This document shows positions 27,702 to 37,756 of a DNA stretch of 64,000 nt, piece by piece. Under the pieces are notes generated by a model. That model saw only the letters and a program-made list of their open reading frames with translations. It was not told the origin of the DNA and ran no database searches. The DNA lies in the NCBI RefSeq assembly GCF_000420625.1, contig NZ_ATVH01000011.1, positions 248,001 through 312,000 of the forward strand, read 5' to 3'. Origin of the DNA: Fodinicurvata sediminis DSM 21159 (GTDB taxonomy: Bacteria; Pseudomonadota; Alphaproteobacteria; Kiloniellales; DSM-21159). The position numbers were made by a program, and so were the translations under genes. The stretch's first letter is position 1; the number at the start of each line of letters is the position of its first letter.

Positions 27702-28415
27702 TCAATGCCCGCCTTCGAGATAGGCTGAACGTACCTCTGGATTGACCAGAAGTTCCTGCCCGGTGCCACTCATGGTGATGTTGCCATTGACCATCACATA
27801 CCCGCGATGCGCCAGTTTGAGGGCATGAAAGGCATTCTGCTCCACCAGGAAGACGGTCACCTTGTCATCCTGGTTGATCTGCTTGATGACTTCGAAAATC
27901 TGTTTCACCACCATGGGCGCAAGGCCCAGCGAAGGCTCATCCAACAATAGCATGCGCGGTTCGCTCATAAGGGCGCGTCCGACCGCCAGCATCTGCTGTT
28001 CTCCACCGGACAAAGTCCCCCCACGCTGGTTGCGGCGTTCCTTTAGCCGCGGGAAGAGTTCGAAGACGCGACTTACATTGCGTTCGAAGCGATCCTCGGT
28101 ATTGCGGATCGCGCCCATCTGGAGATTCTCGTACACGGTCATGCGCGAGAAAATGCGACGCCCCTCCGGCGATTGCGCTATACCCAACTGCACAATCTCA
28201 TGGGTCGGCATCTTCGTGATGTCCCTGCCTTCGAAGAGGACCTTTCCCCAACGCGCACGCGGTGACCCGCAGATGGTCATGAGCAGTGTCGATTTGCCAG
28301 CACCGTTCGAGCCGATCAGCGTGCTGATCTCGCCTGTTTCAACCTCCAGACTGACTCCTTTCAGGGCTTCGATTGCGCCGTAGAAGGTGTGAACGCCTGA
28401 AATGCTCAGCATCAA
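27702..28415 (-). CDS. livF: Branched-chain amino acid ABC transporter, ATPase LivF
   Basis: At 237 residues this is the shorter of the two liv ATPases. Walker A is GSNGAGKST, signature LSGGEQQM, Walker B MLLLDEPSLGLAP, and H-loop LVEQN, which is the form characteristic of LivF. With LivG it drives transport through LivHM. Its start overlaps the livG stop by four bases. Confidence 0.95.
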   Translation of the reverse strand: MMLSISGVHTFYGAIEALKGVSLEVETGEISTLIGSNGAGKSTLLMTICGSPRARWGKVLFEGRDITKMPTHEIVQLGIAQSPEGRRIFSRMTVYENLQMGAIRNTEDRFERNVSRVFELFPRLKERRNQRGGTLSGGEQQMLAVGRALMSEPRMLLLDEPSLGLAPMVVKQIFEVIKQINQDDKVTVFLVEQNAFHALKLAHRGYVMVNGNITMSGTGQELLVNPEVRSAYLEGGH

Positions 28416-29278
28416 TTCTCCTCCTTCGCGGCTGCCTCAACATCCTGCTTGATGACTTCGGGCAAGTCCTCGGTGTCCTCCTCTCCCAAGTAAGCCTTGA
28501 TGACTTCGGGATCGTTGCGCACGGCCTCCGGCTCGCCATCCGCAATCTTTCGGCCGTAATCCAGGACAACTACATGATCCGATATGCGCATCACCACGCT
28601 CATGTCGTGCTCGATCAACAGGATCCCGATACCAATCTCCTCTCGGATATCGAGCAGCAGGTCATTCAAGGCCGCGGATTCTCGAGGATTCAGGCCGGCT
28701 GCAGGTTCATCCAGGCAAAGAAGCGCCGGTTCCGTACACATCGCGCGCGCGATTTCCAACCTGCGCTGGTCTCCATACGGAAGGTTGCCCGCCTCGTAAT
28801 CGGCCCTGGCCGTAAGGTTGATCCGGTCCAACCAGAAGCGGGCCAGATCGACTGCGGATTGCTCCACAACCTTGTAGTTCGGCAAACCCAGCAAGCCCGC
28901 AAGTGTAAAGGCTGATGCCTTCTGGAGTTTGTTGTGCTGCGCAACCAGCAGATTTTCCAGGACCGTCATTCGGGAGAAAAGCCGGATGTTCTGGAAGGTC
29001 CGTGCGACCCGGGCATGCTTGGTAATGTCATGGCCCGGCATGCGCTCCAGAAGATAATCCTCGTTGTCACGTGTCAGCTTGAGACAGCCAACCGTAGGCT
29101 TGTAGAAACCCGTCAGGCAGTTGAATAGCGTCGTTTTTCCGGCCCCGTTTGGACCAATGATGGCCGTGATTTCGCGATTGTTGGCAGCAAAGGAGACATC
29201 ATCAATGGCGACAAGACCCCCGAACCGCATGGTGAGATGCTGAACCTCGAGCAAAGGCGTTTTCTGCAGTGCACTCAT
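28412..29278 (-). CDS. livG: Branched-chain amino acid ABC transporter, ATPase LivG
   Basis: The 288-residue ATPase has Walker [10 protein letters not shown], the LivG-type Q-loop [21 protein letters not shown], a signature in [14 protein letters not shown], Walker [15 protein letters not shown] and H-loop IEHDMSVVM. An acidic C-terminal tail (about 25 residues, [10 protein letters not shown]) extends past the usual end. It overlaps livF and livM by four bases each. Confidence 0.95.
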   Translation of the reverse strand: MSALQKTPLLEVQHLTMRFGGLVAIDDVSFAANNREITAIIGPNGAGKTTLFNCLTGFYKPTVGCLKLTRDNEDYLLERMPGHDITKHARVARTFQNIRLFSRMTVLENLLVAQHNKLQKASAFTLAGLLGLPNYKVVEQSAVDLARFWLDRINLTARADYEAGNLPYGDQRRLEIARAMCTEPALLCLDEPAAGLNPRESAALNDLLLDIREEIGIGILLIEHDMSVVMRISDHVVVLDYGRKIADGEPEAVRNDPEVIKAYLGEEDTEDLPEVIKQDVEAAAKEEN

Positions 29279-30786
29279 CGTGTTGCCTCCGCCGCTTTCT
29301 GCTCCGCTTCAATCCTGTCCTCACCGGGCCCCTTCCTGCCATGGAGCAGGATGGAGGGATCACGATGCGCAAGCAGCCCACGTGGGCGCCACAACATGAT
29401 CAGGACCATGCCAGCACCAAACGCCAGCATGCGGTACTGCTCAAGTTCACGGAAAACCTCTGGCAAGCCGATGAGGAGAATCGTGGCAATGACCACACCC
29501 AACTGGCTTCCCATTCCCCCCAGGACCACGATTGCCAGGATGATGGCGGATTCCAGGAAAGTGAAGCTTTCAGGACTGATAAAGCCCTGGCGTGTGGCAA
29601 AGAACGATCCTGCAAAGCCGCCGAAGGCCGCGGATATCGTGAAGGCGGCAAGTTTGATGTTGGTTCGATTGATCCCCAGTGACTGGCTGGCGATATCATC
29701 CTCGCGCAAGGCCTCCCACGCCCGACCCAAAGGCAGCTTTCTCAGCCGCAGGGATACCATGTTGACTAGCAAGGCAAGCGCCAGAATGAGGAAATAGAGG
29801 AAGATCAGACGGTGCATGGGATCAAAGTCGATGCCGAATAGCTCGGCAAAGGTGACCCCGTCCCGAGAGGCCGGTAGAAATTCCGCAAGGCCAAAGAAAC
29901 TTGGACGCGGAATGCCGCCAATGCCATCGGGCCCTCCCGTGAACTGGTACCAGTTCAGCAGGATGATTCGAACGATCTCGCCAAACCCCAGAGTAACGAT
30001 GGCGAAGTAATCTCCGCGCAGACGCAGAACCGGGAAACCCAGCAGGTATCCTCCGAGCGCGGCCAGCACACCTGCCAGGGGCAGGCAAACCCAGAAGCTG
30101 AGATCGAAGGACACGGCCAGCAAAGCATAGGAATAAGCGCCTATGGCATAGAAAGCCACATATCCCAGATCCAACAAACCAGCCAGGCCGACAATGATGT
30201 TCAGACCCCAACCCAGCATGATGTACATCAGAAGCAACGTGGCAATATCGATGTACTGCCTGTCCATGAAGGGAAGAAACGGCAGGATGATGGCGAAGAC
30301 CACCAGGATAGGACCGATGAAGCGCGAAAGCTCCTGGAAACGAGCAGCTGCCCTGTCCATGGCGCGATCTCTCTCGCGCATGTCGATGCCGGGGCGGTGC
30401 CGGATCAGGGTAACTACCGCCATGAGGGCAATGAGCAGTCCGCCCACCATGCACATGGTTTCCAGGAAAAGGCTCGGAAACGGCAGGACAAAAGACAGGC
30501 CAAAGGCGGCAAGGCTGGCAATCAGAACGAACAAAGCGCGCCGATACCGCAACATGATGTAGCCGAAGCGCCCGAGCGTCAGCATCACGATCGCATAGAC
30601 CACATCCGTGAAGCGCGGAATTATGATCAGCTCGCCGCCCCGATCGGCTGTCTGCATACCGACGAGGACAAAAGTCAGGCCAAAAGCCACCAAAGCCGTG
30701 AAGAACAGCTCACGTCCGATGGCCTGCCAATCGAGAGCAGGTCGGCCATTATCTTCCGAAGCGGAAACTTGGGTTTCGACTGCCAT
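29275..30786 (-). CDS. livM: Branched-chain amino acid ABC transporter, permease LivM
   Basis: The C-terminal 320 residues form the LivM permease, including [19 protein letters not shown] and the ATPase-contacting segment [14 protein letters not shown]. The 503-residue length reflects an N-terminal block of about 170 residues with several added membrane helices, common in alphaproteobacterial LivM. The last residues ([15 protein letters not shown]) form a charged tail. It overlaps livG by four bases and follows livH by three. Confidence 0.94.
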   Translation of the reverse strand: MAVETQVSASEDNGRPALDWQAIGRELFFTALVAFGLTFVLVGMQTADRGGELIIIPRFTDVVYAIVMLTLGRFGYIMLRYRRALFVLIASLAAFGLSFVLPFPSLFLETMCMVGGLLIALMAVVTLIRHRPGIDMRERDRAMDRAAARFQELSRFIGPILVVFAIILPFLPFMDRQYIDIATLLLMYIMLGWGLNIIVGLAGLLDLGYVAFYAIGAYSYALLAVSFDLSFWVCLPLAGVLAALGGYLLGFPVLRLRGDYFAIVTLGFGEIVRIILLNWYQFTGGPDGIGGIPRPSFFGLAEFLPASRDGVTFAELFGIDFDPMHRLIFLYFLILALALLVNMVSLRLRKLPLGRAWEALREDDIASQSLGINRTNIKLAAFTISAAFGGFAGSFFATRQGFISPESFTFLESAIILAIVVLGGMGSQLGVVIATILLIGLPEVFRELEQYRMLAFGAGMVLIMLWRPRGLLAHRDPSILLHGRKGPGEDRIEAEQKAAEATR

Positions 30787-30789
30787 GGG

Positions 30790-31710
30790 TCAGACCTTCT
30801 CGATTTCGGGTTTTCCAAGGAAGCCGCTGGGCCGGAATATTAGCACCAGGATGAGGATCGAGAAGGCGGCAACATCCTTGTACTCGACAGAGAAATAGGC
30901 TGACCAAAGCGCCTCGATCAAGCCTATGGCGAGACCGCCCAGCATGGCTCCGGCAATCGAACCAATGCCACCGAGCACAGCTGCGGTGAAGGCCTTTAGC
31001 CCTGCAAGAAACCCTATGTAGAAGTCGATAACGCCGTAGTAGAGCGTAACCATCACACCGGCGACCGCTGCCAAAGCAGCCCCCATGACAAATGCCAGTG
31101 AAATGGTGCGATCAACGTTCACACCAACAAGGGCTGCCATCAGCTTGTCCTGCTCACAGGCGCGCTGCATGCGGCCCAAAGCCGTCTTGGTGATGAGCAG
31201 GGTGAAGGCCGCCATCAGAACGACAGTCAGCAGGATGATGATGATCTGCATGTAGCTCATGCCAACGGTGAACCCACCTACTCCACCGTCCATGAGTTCT
31301 ATGCCCCCGCTTATCATGGGCTGCATGGGCTTGACCCGCGCCCCCTGAAGAAGCTGCACGTAGTTTTGCAGAAAGATGGACATACCCAGGGCGGAAATGA
31401 GCGGAGCCAGTCGTTGGGATCCACGCAATGGGCGGTAGGCTATCCGTTCCACCGTCCAGCCATAGACAGAGGTGAAGACGATTGCCATCACCAAGACCAA
31501 CAGCAAAGCCAAGGGTATCCATGTTATCCCCAGGATGGCCATGATGATGAAGCCAATGATCCCGACAAAGGCGCCGATCATGTAGATATCGCCATGCGCG
31601 AAATTGATCATGCCGATGATGCCATAGACCATCGTATAACCGATTGCGATCAAGCCGTAGATCGATCCGAGCGTCAGCCCGTTGATCAACTGCTGTACAA
31701 AATATTCCAT
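30790..31710 (-). CDS. livH: Branched-chain amino acid ABC transporter, permease LivH
   Basis: The 306-residue permease has the LivH hallmark GSIYGLIAIGYTMVYGIIG followed by INFAHGD, and an ATPase-contact loop near LGRMQRACEQD. It forms the pore with LivM. The frame is open eight codons further upstream, but the protein family begins at MEYFVQQLINGL and a G-rich ribosome site lies ten bases before ATG 31710. It is the first gene of the operon. Confidence 0.94.
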   Translation of the reverse strand: MEYFVQQLINGLTLGSIYGLIAIGYTMVYGIIGMINFAHGDIYMIGAFVGIIGFIIMAILGITWIPLALLLVLVMAIVFTSVYGWTVERIAYRPLRGSQRLAPLISALGMSIFLQNYVQLLQGARVKPMQPMISGGIELMDGGVGGFTVGMSYMQIIIILLTVVLMAAFTLLITKTALGRMQRACEQDKLMAALVGVNVDRTISLAFVMGAALAAVAGVMVTLYYGVIDFYIGFLAGLKAFTAAVLGGIGSIAGAMLGGLAIGLIEALWSAYFSVEYKDVAAFSILILVLIFRPSGFLGKPEIEKV

Positions 31711-31729
31711 GTTGTGAATGCCCCCTGCC

Positions 31730-31760
31730 CTCACCTTTCTGGCGAGGTGAGTCGTTTTTT
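31730..31760. promoter_or_regulatory. Hairpin in the livH leader
   Basis: CTCACCT (31730-31736) and AGGTGAG (31745-31751) form a perfect 7-bp stem with an 8-base loop. On the liv strand it lies directly upstream of the livH ribosome site. On the other strand it is followed by six T residues (31755-31760), so it also has the shape of a terminator against antisense transcription. Confidence 0.4.
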
Positions 31761-32205
31761 ATGAGGTCTTGCTTACCCTGAAGTAGGAAAAGCCGATTTT
31801 TCGATCTGATGCAAGAAAAAAAGCTGCAAAAGAAATGGATGGCAGAATGATTACCGCATAATACCAAAACTGGCAGTCATAAGTCCCTTGTTTCAATTTT
31901 TTACGTAGACTTCTCTAGGAGATATTAGATGAGGAATCCTGATGATAGCGGGATTCGCAAAAGCATCATATATAAAATATTCAGTGACAGTTATTTCATT
32001 TTCATTATTAACACACTGAGTTCAAATGAAGTTTTTCGATTTCCTGGCGTGGTAGGGCTATTTGCCCCTGCGCACTTCAGGCGCCATCGCCAATCGCATT
32101 GGTCAGATGTGGCTGAACACACGCCTGGACAGATGTGGGGCTTTCGGTCCCCATTCTTCCGGGATATGTTAGCGCCCAAACCTGCAGTATCAGCTGGAGT
32201 AGACG
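31761..32205. promoter_or_regulatory. AT-rich divergent region between livH and gcdH
   Basis: About 445 bases, clearly more AT-rich than the neighbours from about 31790 to 32050, must hold the promoters for the liv operon and gcdH. A weak inverted repeat (GAATCC 31934-31939, GGATTC 31951-31956) is present. A 121-codon rightward frame (31929-32294) starts after a GGAG-like site but runs into gcdH out of frame and looks like no protein; I do not call it. Confidence 0.4.
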
Positions 32206-33429
32206 ATGAGCACAGCACAGGATGCCTCCGCTGGGGGCAAACCTTCCACCGACAAGGCCCGTTTCGTCTGGGAAGACCCATTTCTTCTGGATGAACAACT
32301 CACTGAAGACGAACGCATGGTTCACGATGCGGCTCGACAATACTGCCGCGACAACCTCATGCCGCGAGTGCTCGAAGCAAATCGCAACGAGAACTTCGAC
32401 CGCGACATCATGAAGGAAATGGGTGAACTGGGCTTCCTTGGAGCGACCTTGCCCGAGGAATATGGCTGTGCCGGGGTCAATTATGTCAGCTACGGGCTGA
32501 TCGCCCGCGAAGTCGAACGCGTGGACAGCGGGTATCGCTCCGCCATGTCCGTTCAGTCGTCTCTGGTCATGCACCCCATCAATGCCTACGGAAGCGAAGA
32601 GCAGAAGAAGAAGTATCTTCCGAAGCTTGCCAGTGGCGAATGGGTCGGCTGTTTCGGTTTGACCGAGCCGGATGCAGGGTCTGACCCTGCCTCGATGCGT
32701 ACCGTAGCCCGAAAGGTCGATGGCGGTTACCAGTTGAAGGGCAGCAAGACCTGGATCACGAATTCGCCGATCGCCGATGTCTTTGTCGTCTGGGCCAAGA
32801 GTGACCCTGACGACAAGATCAGGGGCTTCATCCTGGAAAAGGGAATGAAAGGACTGTCCGCCCCCAAGATCGAGGGCAAGTTCAGTCTCAGAGCCTCGAT
32901 CACAGGCGAAATCGTCATGGAGGATGTCTTCGTTCCCGAAGAAAACCTCATGCCGAACGTAAGTGGACTCAAGGGGCCTTTCGGATGCCTTAACCGCGCA
33001 CGCTATGGCATTGCCTGGGGGGCCATGGGCGCCGCCGAGTTCTGCTGGCATGCCGCCCGTGACTACACCCTGGAACGTAAGATGTTCAACAAACCACTGG
33101 CCGCAACTCAGTTGATTCAGAAGAAACTGGCGGACATGCAGACGGAAATTGCATTGGGGCTTCAATCCGCTCTGCGCGTTGGCCGCATGATTGATGAAGG
33201 CAAACTGATGCCCGAAGCCATATCGCTTATCAAGCGCAACTCCTGTGGCAAGGCTCTGGATATCGCACGGATGTCGCGTGACATGCATGGCGGAAATGGC
33301 GTGTCCGATGAATATCACGTGATACGCCACGTCATGAATCTCGAGGCCGTGAACACCTATGAGGGTACGCACGATATTCACGCCCTGATACTCGGCCGCG
33401 CACAAACGGGCCTACAGGCCTTTGGATGA
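32206..33429 (+). CDS. gcdH: Glutaryl-CoA dehydrogenase
   Basis: The 407-residue acyl-CoA dehydrogenase matches the GcdH subgroup. It has the catalytic base E386 in [13 protein letters not shown], the substrate-carboxylate Arg in [13 protein letters not shown], and [11 protein letters not shown]. It would oxidise and decarboxylate glutaryl-CoA to crotonyl-CoA in lysine, tryptophan or benzoate breakdown, passing electrons to ETF. No other lysine-degradation gene is adjacent. Its stop overlaps the start of the DUF815 gene by four bases. Confidence 0.94.
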   Translation: MSTAQDASAGGKPSTDKARFVWEDPFLLDEQLTEDERMVHDAARQYCRDNLMPRVLEANRNENFDRDIMKEMGELGFLGATLPEEYGCAGVNYVSYGLIAREVERVDSGYRSAMSVQSSLVMHPINAYGSEEQKKKYLPKLASGEWVGCFGLTEPDAGSDPASMRTVARKVDGGYQLKGSKTWITNSPIADVFVVWAKSDPDDKIRGFILEKGMKGLSAPKIEGKFSLRASITGEIVMEDVFVPEENLMPNVSGLKGPFGCLNRARYGIAWGAMGAAEFCWHAARDYTLERKMFNKPLAATQLIQKKLADMQTEIALGLQSALRVGRMIDEGKLMPEAISLIKRNSCGKALDIARMSRDMHGGNGVSDEYHVIRHVMNLEAVNTYEGTHDIHALILGRAQTGLQAFG

Positions 33430-34343
33430 AGCCAGGGCAGCACACAGGAATGAATGTCCCCTCACCCGGAACCGAGCAAGGCGCCGCCTTGACAGAGCAA
33501 TTGCAACGAATAGCAGACGCGCTTGAGCGATTGGCCCCTGCAAGAGACAGTGCTCTGGATGTGTACAGTGCCGATGCTTTCGTCTGGATGCCGGACAGCA
33601 GAACGCTGCAACCCATCGACAAGGTCAATCGCGTAGAGCTCGAATTGTTGGAAGGTATAGAACAGCAGAAGGCCAGCCTGCTCGACAATACGCGACGATT
33701 TGCCAAGGGGCTGCCCGCAAACAATGCGCTGCTCTGGGGGGCCCGGGGCACCGGGAAATCATCCCTGACCAAGGCGGTTCATGAAAAAATCAACCGGGAA
33801 ACCGACAGCGAAGGCTTCGACAAGCTGGCCCTTGTGGAAATTCACCGAGAGGATATTCCCAGTCTGCCCGGCTTGCTTGCCCTACTACGAGATCAGGACA
33901 GACGGTTCCTCCTGTTCTGCGACGACCTGTCGTTCGAAGAGGAGGACACGAGCTACAAGTCGCTGAAGGCTGTCCTTGAAGGCGGCATCGAGGGGCGGCC
34001 CGAGAATGTGCTGTTCTACGCAACCTCGAATCGACGTCACATCCTTTCCAGGGACATGATCGAGAACGAGCGCTCAACTTCCATCATGCCCTCCGAGGCT
34101 GTTGAAGAGAAAGTCAGCCTGTCGGACCGTTTCGGTTTGTGGCTGGGTTTTCATAACTGTGATCAGGACACCTATCTGGCGATGGTCCGTGGCTATGCCC
34201 GCCACTTCGGCCTGGAGATTGACGATGAGGATCTGAAACGCGCCGCAGTGGAATGGTCGGTAACACGCGGCGCAAGATCAGGTCGTGTGGCATGGCAGTT
34301 CATACAGGAATTGGCGGGACGTCTTGGTCAAAGACTGAACTGA
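33426..34343 (+). CDS. DUF815-family AAA+ ATPase
   Basis: The 305-residue protein has a P-loop GARGTGKSS (residues 105-113) and a Walker B-like [12 protein letters not shown], followed by YATSNRRHI as sensor 1. These fit the DUF815 family of predicted AAA+ proteins, whose role is undefined. ATG 33426 overlaps gcdH by ATGA; ATG 33450, nearer a GGA, is an alternative. In many alphaproteobacteria this gene sits beside the surE-pcm-M23 cluster, as it does here on the opposite strand, so its link to gcdH is probably local. Confidence 0.85.
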   Translation: MKPGQHTGMNVPSPGTEQGAALTEQLQRIADALERLAPARDSALDVYSADAFVWMPDSRTLQPIDKVNRVELELLEGIEQQKASLLDNTRRFAKGLPANNALLWGARGTGKSSLTKAVHEKINRETDSEGFDKLALVEIHREDIPSLPGLLALLRDQDRRFLLFCDDLSFEEEDTSYKSLKAVLEGGIEGRPENVLFYATSNRRHILSRDMIENERSTSIMPSEAVEEKVSLSDRFGLWLGFHNCDQDTYLAMVRGYARHFGLEIDDEDLKRAAVEWSVTRGARSGRVAWQFIQELAGRLGQRLN

Positions 34344-34348
34344 ACAAT

Positions 34349-35392
34349 TTACTCGTCCAGAAGTTCAAGCGGGTCCATGGCGCGCGTACCCTTGCGGATC
34401 TCGAAGTGAAGCTGTGGCCTGGAGACACTTCCGGAATTGCCAACTTCGGCAATGGGCTGGCCACGCTTGACTTCCGCGCCGCGTCCAACCAGCAGGCGAC
34501 TGTTATGGCCATAGGCCGTCACCCATCCGTCGTGGTGACGCACCAGAAGCAGATTCCCGAATCCACGTAATTCATTACCTGCGTAGGCGACAACACCATT
34601 CTCGCTGGCATGGACCACCGTGCCCTCTGATGCAGCAATATTGATGCCGTCATTGTGCCGGCCATCCCCCTGGGCACCGTAGCGAGACAGAATTTCACCC
34701 TTCAAAGGCCATGAAAAACCTTGACCGGTCAAAGCAGGCGGGTCCGAGATTGGCCCAGTCTCTGCCGCCACCGGAATGTCGCTGCTGTCCGGTTGGCTCA
34801 TATCAGGCGCTTCACTCTCGGAGCGCGCCAGCTCGTCTTCCCTTTCACTCGTATCGGGGGATGCTTCATCAGCCTCCCTATCCAAGGATGATGCCTGTTC
34901 TTCCGTGACTTCTTCCTGCGTTTCCACCTGCTGCTGGCGCTCCAGCTGTCGTGGCCTTTCGGGCAGGCGCAATCTTTGTCCCGGCGAAAGCTGGTAGGGC
35001 GGTTCCAACTCGTTCAGGTCCACCAACTCCGTCAGCCGCGTTTCCGTCTCATTCGAGATACTGAACAGGGTGTCGCCTTCCTGCACCTCATAGAAACTAC
35101 CATCGACAGCCTCTGACACCTGCACTTGCTTTGATTCCTGCACCGGGTCTGACGACGGAGTAAGTTCACTCACCTCTATATTGGACGCCGAAGGTTCGGA
35201 CTGGGAAACCGTCGAGGCCTGCGACGGTGTGGGGAGGCTCCCCGGCTTTGGAGGTTGCAGGCGCGGCGGGAAGGGAGGCGTGCCCAGCTGTGTTACGGGA
35301 GGCTCGGACAGGGAGCAGGCCATTAGCGAACCTGCAAGAAGGCCGCAGGTGACGAAAGTTCGATAGCTGTGCCTGATCGATCGTTCCTTCAT
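34349..35392 (-). CDS. LysM/LytM lipoprotein with degenerate M23 domain (NlpD-like)
   Basis: A lipoprotein signal with Cys26 (SLMAC) precedes a Pro/Ser-rich linker, a LysM domain (YEVQEGDTLFSIS to GQRLRLPER, about 98-145), an acidic Glu/Ser linker, and a C-terminal LytM domain (about 225-345). The metal site is broken. Where active M23 enzymes have HxGxD this has NDGIN, and where they have HLHFE it has QLHFE. Like E. coli NlpD, it is probably an activator of cell-wall amidases rather than a hydrolase. It overlaps pcm by four bases, in the surE-pcm-nlpD order known from enterobacteria. Confidence 0.88.
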   Translation of the reverse strand: MKERSIRHSYRTFVTCGLLAGSLMACSLSEPPVTQLGTPPFPPRLQPPKPGSLPTPSQASTVSQSEPSASNIEVSELTPSSDPVQESKQVQVSEAVDGSFYEVQEGDTLFSISNETETRLTELVDLNELEPPYQLSPGQRLRLPERPRQLERQQQVETQEEVTEEQASSLDREADEASPDTSEREDELARSESEAPDMSQPDSSDIPVAAETGPISDPPALTGQGFSWPLKGEILSRYGAQGDGRHNDGINIAASEGTVVHASENGVVAYAGNELRGFGNLLLVRHHDGWVTAYGHNSRLLVGRGAEVKRGQPIAEVGNSGSVSRPQLHFEIRKGTRAMDPLELLDE

Positions 35393-36051
35393 CCGGTTCG
35401 ACGCTGCCCCTTGCCAGAGTTTTCATCGGACACCAGGGGAACGAAACGCACGATCCCCAACTCCTTGCGTTCAATCGCTTCGCCAACGCGCTTGATGCGA
35501 ACCAACTCCTGTGTTCTTCCCTGTCCGCCTACAGGTAGAATCATGATTCCCTCATCGCCCAACTGATCCAGCAGCGGCTCCGGCGGAAATTCCGCCGCAC
35601 AGGTTACAATGATTCTGTCGAATTTTCTCGTTTCTGGCCACCCGCGGCTGCCATCACCCAAACGGGTCATGACATTGTGAAGGCGCAATTCGGAAATCCT
35701 GGCTGCTGCCTCATCCAGTAGACTGCGATGGCGCTCGATGGTGTAAACACGCCGTGCCAAGTTTGCGAGCACGCAAGCCTGATAGCCAGAGCCCGTTCCG
35801 ATCTCGAGAACGGTGTGCCGTTTCGTTACTTCAAGCGCTTGTGTCATGAGCGCAACGACTTCGGGCTGGCTCAAGGTTTGTCCCTGGCCAATGGGAAGAG
35901 CGATGTTCTCGTAAGCTTGGTCACGAAAACTGGATGGCACAAAGTTCTCGCGCGGCACGCGCTCAATGGCTGACAGCACGGCGGTATCGTTGATGCCAGC
36001 CTTGCGCAGCTGCATGAGCAGCCGAATCTTACGTGCGGCCAGGCTCACCAA
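35389..36051 (-). CDS. pcm: Protein-L-isoaspartate O-methyltransferase
   Basis: The 220-residue SAM enzyme repairs isoaspartyl residues in aged proteins. VPRENFVPSSFRDQAYEN and PIGQGQTLSQPEVVALMTQAL are the diagnostic substrate regions. VLEIGTGSGYQACVLA is SAM motif I. It overlaps surE by 23 bases upstream and the NlpD-like gene by four downstream. A second, more diverged homologue occurs at 56065-56721. Confidence 0.95.
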   Translation of the reverse strand: MVSLAARKIRLLMQLRKAGINDTAVLSAIERVPRENFVPSSFRDQAYENIALPIGQGQTLSQPEVVALMTQALEVTKRHTVLEIGTGSGYQACVLANLARRVYTIERHRSLLDEAAARISELRLHNVMTRLGDGSRGWPETRKFDRIIVTCAAEFPPEPLLDQLGDEGIMILPVGGQGRTQELVRIKRVGEAIERKELGIVRFVPLVSDENSGKGQRRTG

Positions 36052-36820
36052 AAACCTCCGAGAGCTGTGCCAGGGATTCCTCGTGTGTCAGATTCTGATG
36101 GAGGGGTGTGATGGTTATCGCACCTTCGCGAATTCCTGCCAGGTCCGTACCCTGCTCCTGAGAGTGATCCGGCCCGAAATCGCCAATCCAAAGATAGGGG
36201 CGACCTGCCGGATCCTGCCCTTCAACCAGCCCGACCATGACATCCCGTCGCCCCTGGCGTCCAATGCGAATCCCATTCACACCCTCCACCGGAAGGGCCG
36301 GAAAGTTCACGTTGAAAAGCAGGTCCGGACTCCATGAGAGCTGACCCAGTTGCTCAATGATGCCGGGCGCAAAATGCTCCGCCATCTCGAAGTTTGCCGG
36401 GTTGTCATCTTTCCTCAGTTGACTGAATGCGATGGCCTTGATGCCCAGAAGCGCCCCCTCCATCGCAGCGGCCACCGTACCGGAATAACCGACATCCTCG
36501 GCAAGGTTGCCACCGTGATTGATACCGGAAAGTACCAGTCCTGGTTTCCTGTCCTTCAGGACGGAATTGACGGCAACCAGCACGCAATCCGTGGGAGTGC
36601 CATCGACGGCAAATCGGCGTTCGCCGAAACGGCGAACCCTGAGTGGGCGTCGTGTGGTCAGGGAGTGACTGGCTGCGGACTGTTCCGTTTCCGGGGCAAC
36701 GGCCCAGACATCATCGCTGAGGGTATGTGCAATTCTTTCCAGAGCATGCAATCCGGGCGCATGGATGCCGTCATCATTGGTGACAAGTATGCGTGTGGAT
36801 CGCAAGGAATCAGTGGTCAT
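36029..36820 (-). CDS. surE: 5'-Nucleotidase SurE
   Basis: The 263-residue phosphatase has the metal-binding start ILVTNDDGIHAPG, VDGTPTDCV and LSGINHGGN, which together define SurE. It dephosphorylates nucleoside monophosphates and short polyphosphate and is associated with stationary-phase survival. In related genomes serS lies just upstream, between tatC and surE; here the 136 bases to tatC hold no gene. Confidence 0.95.
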   Translation of the reverse strand: MTTDSLRSTRILVTNDDGIHAPGLHALERIAHTLSDDVWAVAPETEQSAASHSLTTRRPLRVRRFGERRFAVDGTPTDCVLVAVNSVLKDRKPGLVLSGINHGGNLAEDVGYSGTVAAAMEGALLGIKAIAFSQLRKDDNPANFEMAEHFAPGIIEQLGQLSWSPDLLFNVNFPALPVEGVNGIRIGRQGRRDVMVGLVEGQDPAGRPYLWIGDFGPDHSQEQGTDLAGIREGAITITPLHQNLTHEESLAQLSEVFGEPGRT

Positions 36821-36956
36821 GGTTTTCCCCAGCTCATCAGACAGGCGAAGCGAATCCCTCGCCGCTCAAGGCTTATAGAGAATAGGCGATGAGACGTCCA
36901 TGGACCAGCCGGTTGCTGCCGGACCGGGCGCCCCACCACTCTACTTCAGGCTCGAC

Positions 36957-37754
36957 CTAGAGTTCGTCTTCTTCTTCCTGCTCGCGCCGCGCCTTCCTGC
37001 GCTCGACCAGACGTGCCAGGTAAATGGAAACTTCATAAAGCGCCACGATCGGAATTGCGAGACTGAGCTGGCTGAGCGGGTCCGGTGGCGTAAAGATAGC
37101 CGCAACGATGAAGACGCCAACGATCGCGTATTTGCGTTTTGCCGCCATTCCATCGGCCGTGGCAAGACCGACACGCGCCAGAAGTGTCATGAGAACCGGC
37201 AATTGGAAGCAGAGTCCGAAGGCGAAAATCAGCTTCATGGTCAAGGAAAGGTATTCACCTACCTTCGCTTCCAGCTCGATCGGAACGGTTCCATTGCCGC
37301 CACTGGTTTCAAACTGCAGGAAGAATTCCCAGGCAAAGGGCAGAATGATGTAATAAACCAGTGCTGCGCCCGTGAAAAAGAGAACGGGAGAAGCGACCAG
37401 GAAGGGACCCAGCGCCAGTTTCTCGTTCTTGTACAGTCCGGGAGCAACGAACAGCCATATCTGGGTCAGGAACAGCGGACAGGTCAGGAAGACCGCAAAG
37501 AAGAAGGCAACCTTAACATAGGTGAAGAAGACTTCCGTCAGGTCCGTGAAGATCATACGGGCCAGACGATCGTCACCTCGCTCAAGAAGGAGCGTCGCCA
37601 AGGGCTGCGCAAGGTAATTATAGAGCTGCTCTGCAAAGAAAAAACAGATTACGAACACAACCAACAGGCCTGCGGCCGAGAGCAGCAAACGCTTTCGCAG
37701 CTCGATCAGATGATCGAGCAAGGGCATCTTTTCTTCGTCGACAGTCTCAGCCAC
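36957..37754 (-). CDS. tatC: Sec-independent translocase TatC
   Basis: The 265-residue protein has the six-helix TatC topology and the family signatures MPLLDHLIELRKRL at the N-terminus and FAFGLCFQLPVL in the later half. It binds twin-arginine signal peptides together with TatB. The C-terminus is charged (ERRKARREQEEEDEL). Its ATG lies two bases after the tatB stop. Confidence 0.95.
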   Translation of the reverse strand: MAETVDEEKMPLLDHLIELRKRLLLSAAGLLVVFVICFFFAEQLYNYLAQPLATLLLERGDDRLARMIFTDLTEVFFTYVKVAFFFAVFLTCPLFLTQIWLFVAPGLYKNEKLALGPFLVASPVLFFTGAALVYYIILPFAWEFFLQFETSGGNGTVPIELEAKVGEYLSLTMKLIFAFGLCFQLPVLMTLLARVGLATADGMAAKRKYAIVGVFIVAAIFTPPDPLSQLSLAIPIVALYEVSIYLARLVERRKARREQEEEDEL

Positions 37755-37756
37755 GA

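Noticed and set aside
31929-32294. Rightward frame of 121 codons before gcdH with a GGAG-like site
   Set aside because: It runs out of frame into gcdH, its first part is AT-rich intergenic sequence, and the translation has no domain, signal or conserved pattern.
32077-33405. Leftward open frame of 442 codons antisense to gcdH
   Set aside because: gcdH on the other strand has catalytic motifs and family length; the antisense frame resembles no protein.
34349-35392. Active M23 zinc endopeptidase
   Set aside because: The HxGxD and HxH metal-binding motifs are altered to NDGIN and QLH.
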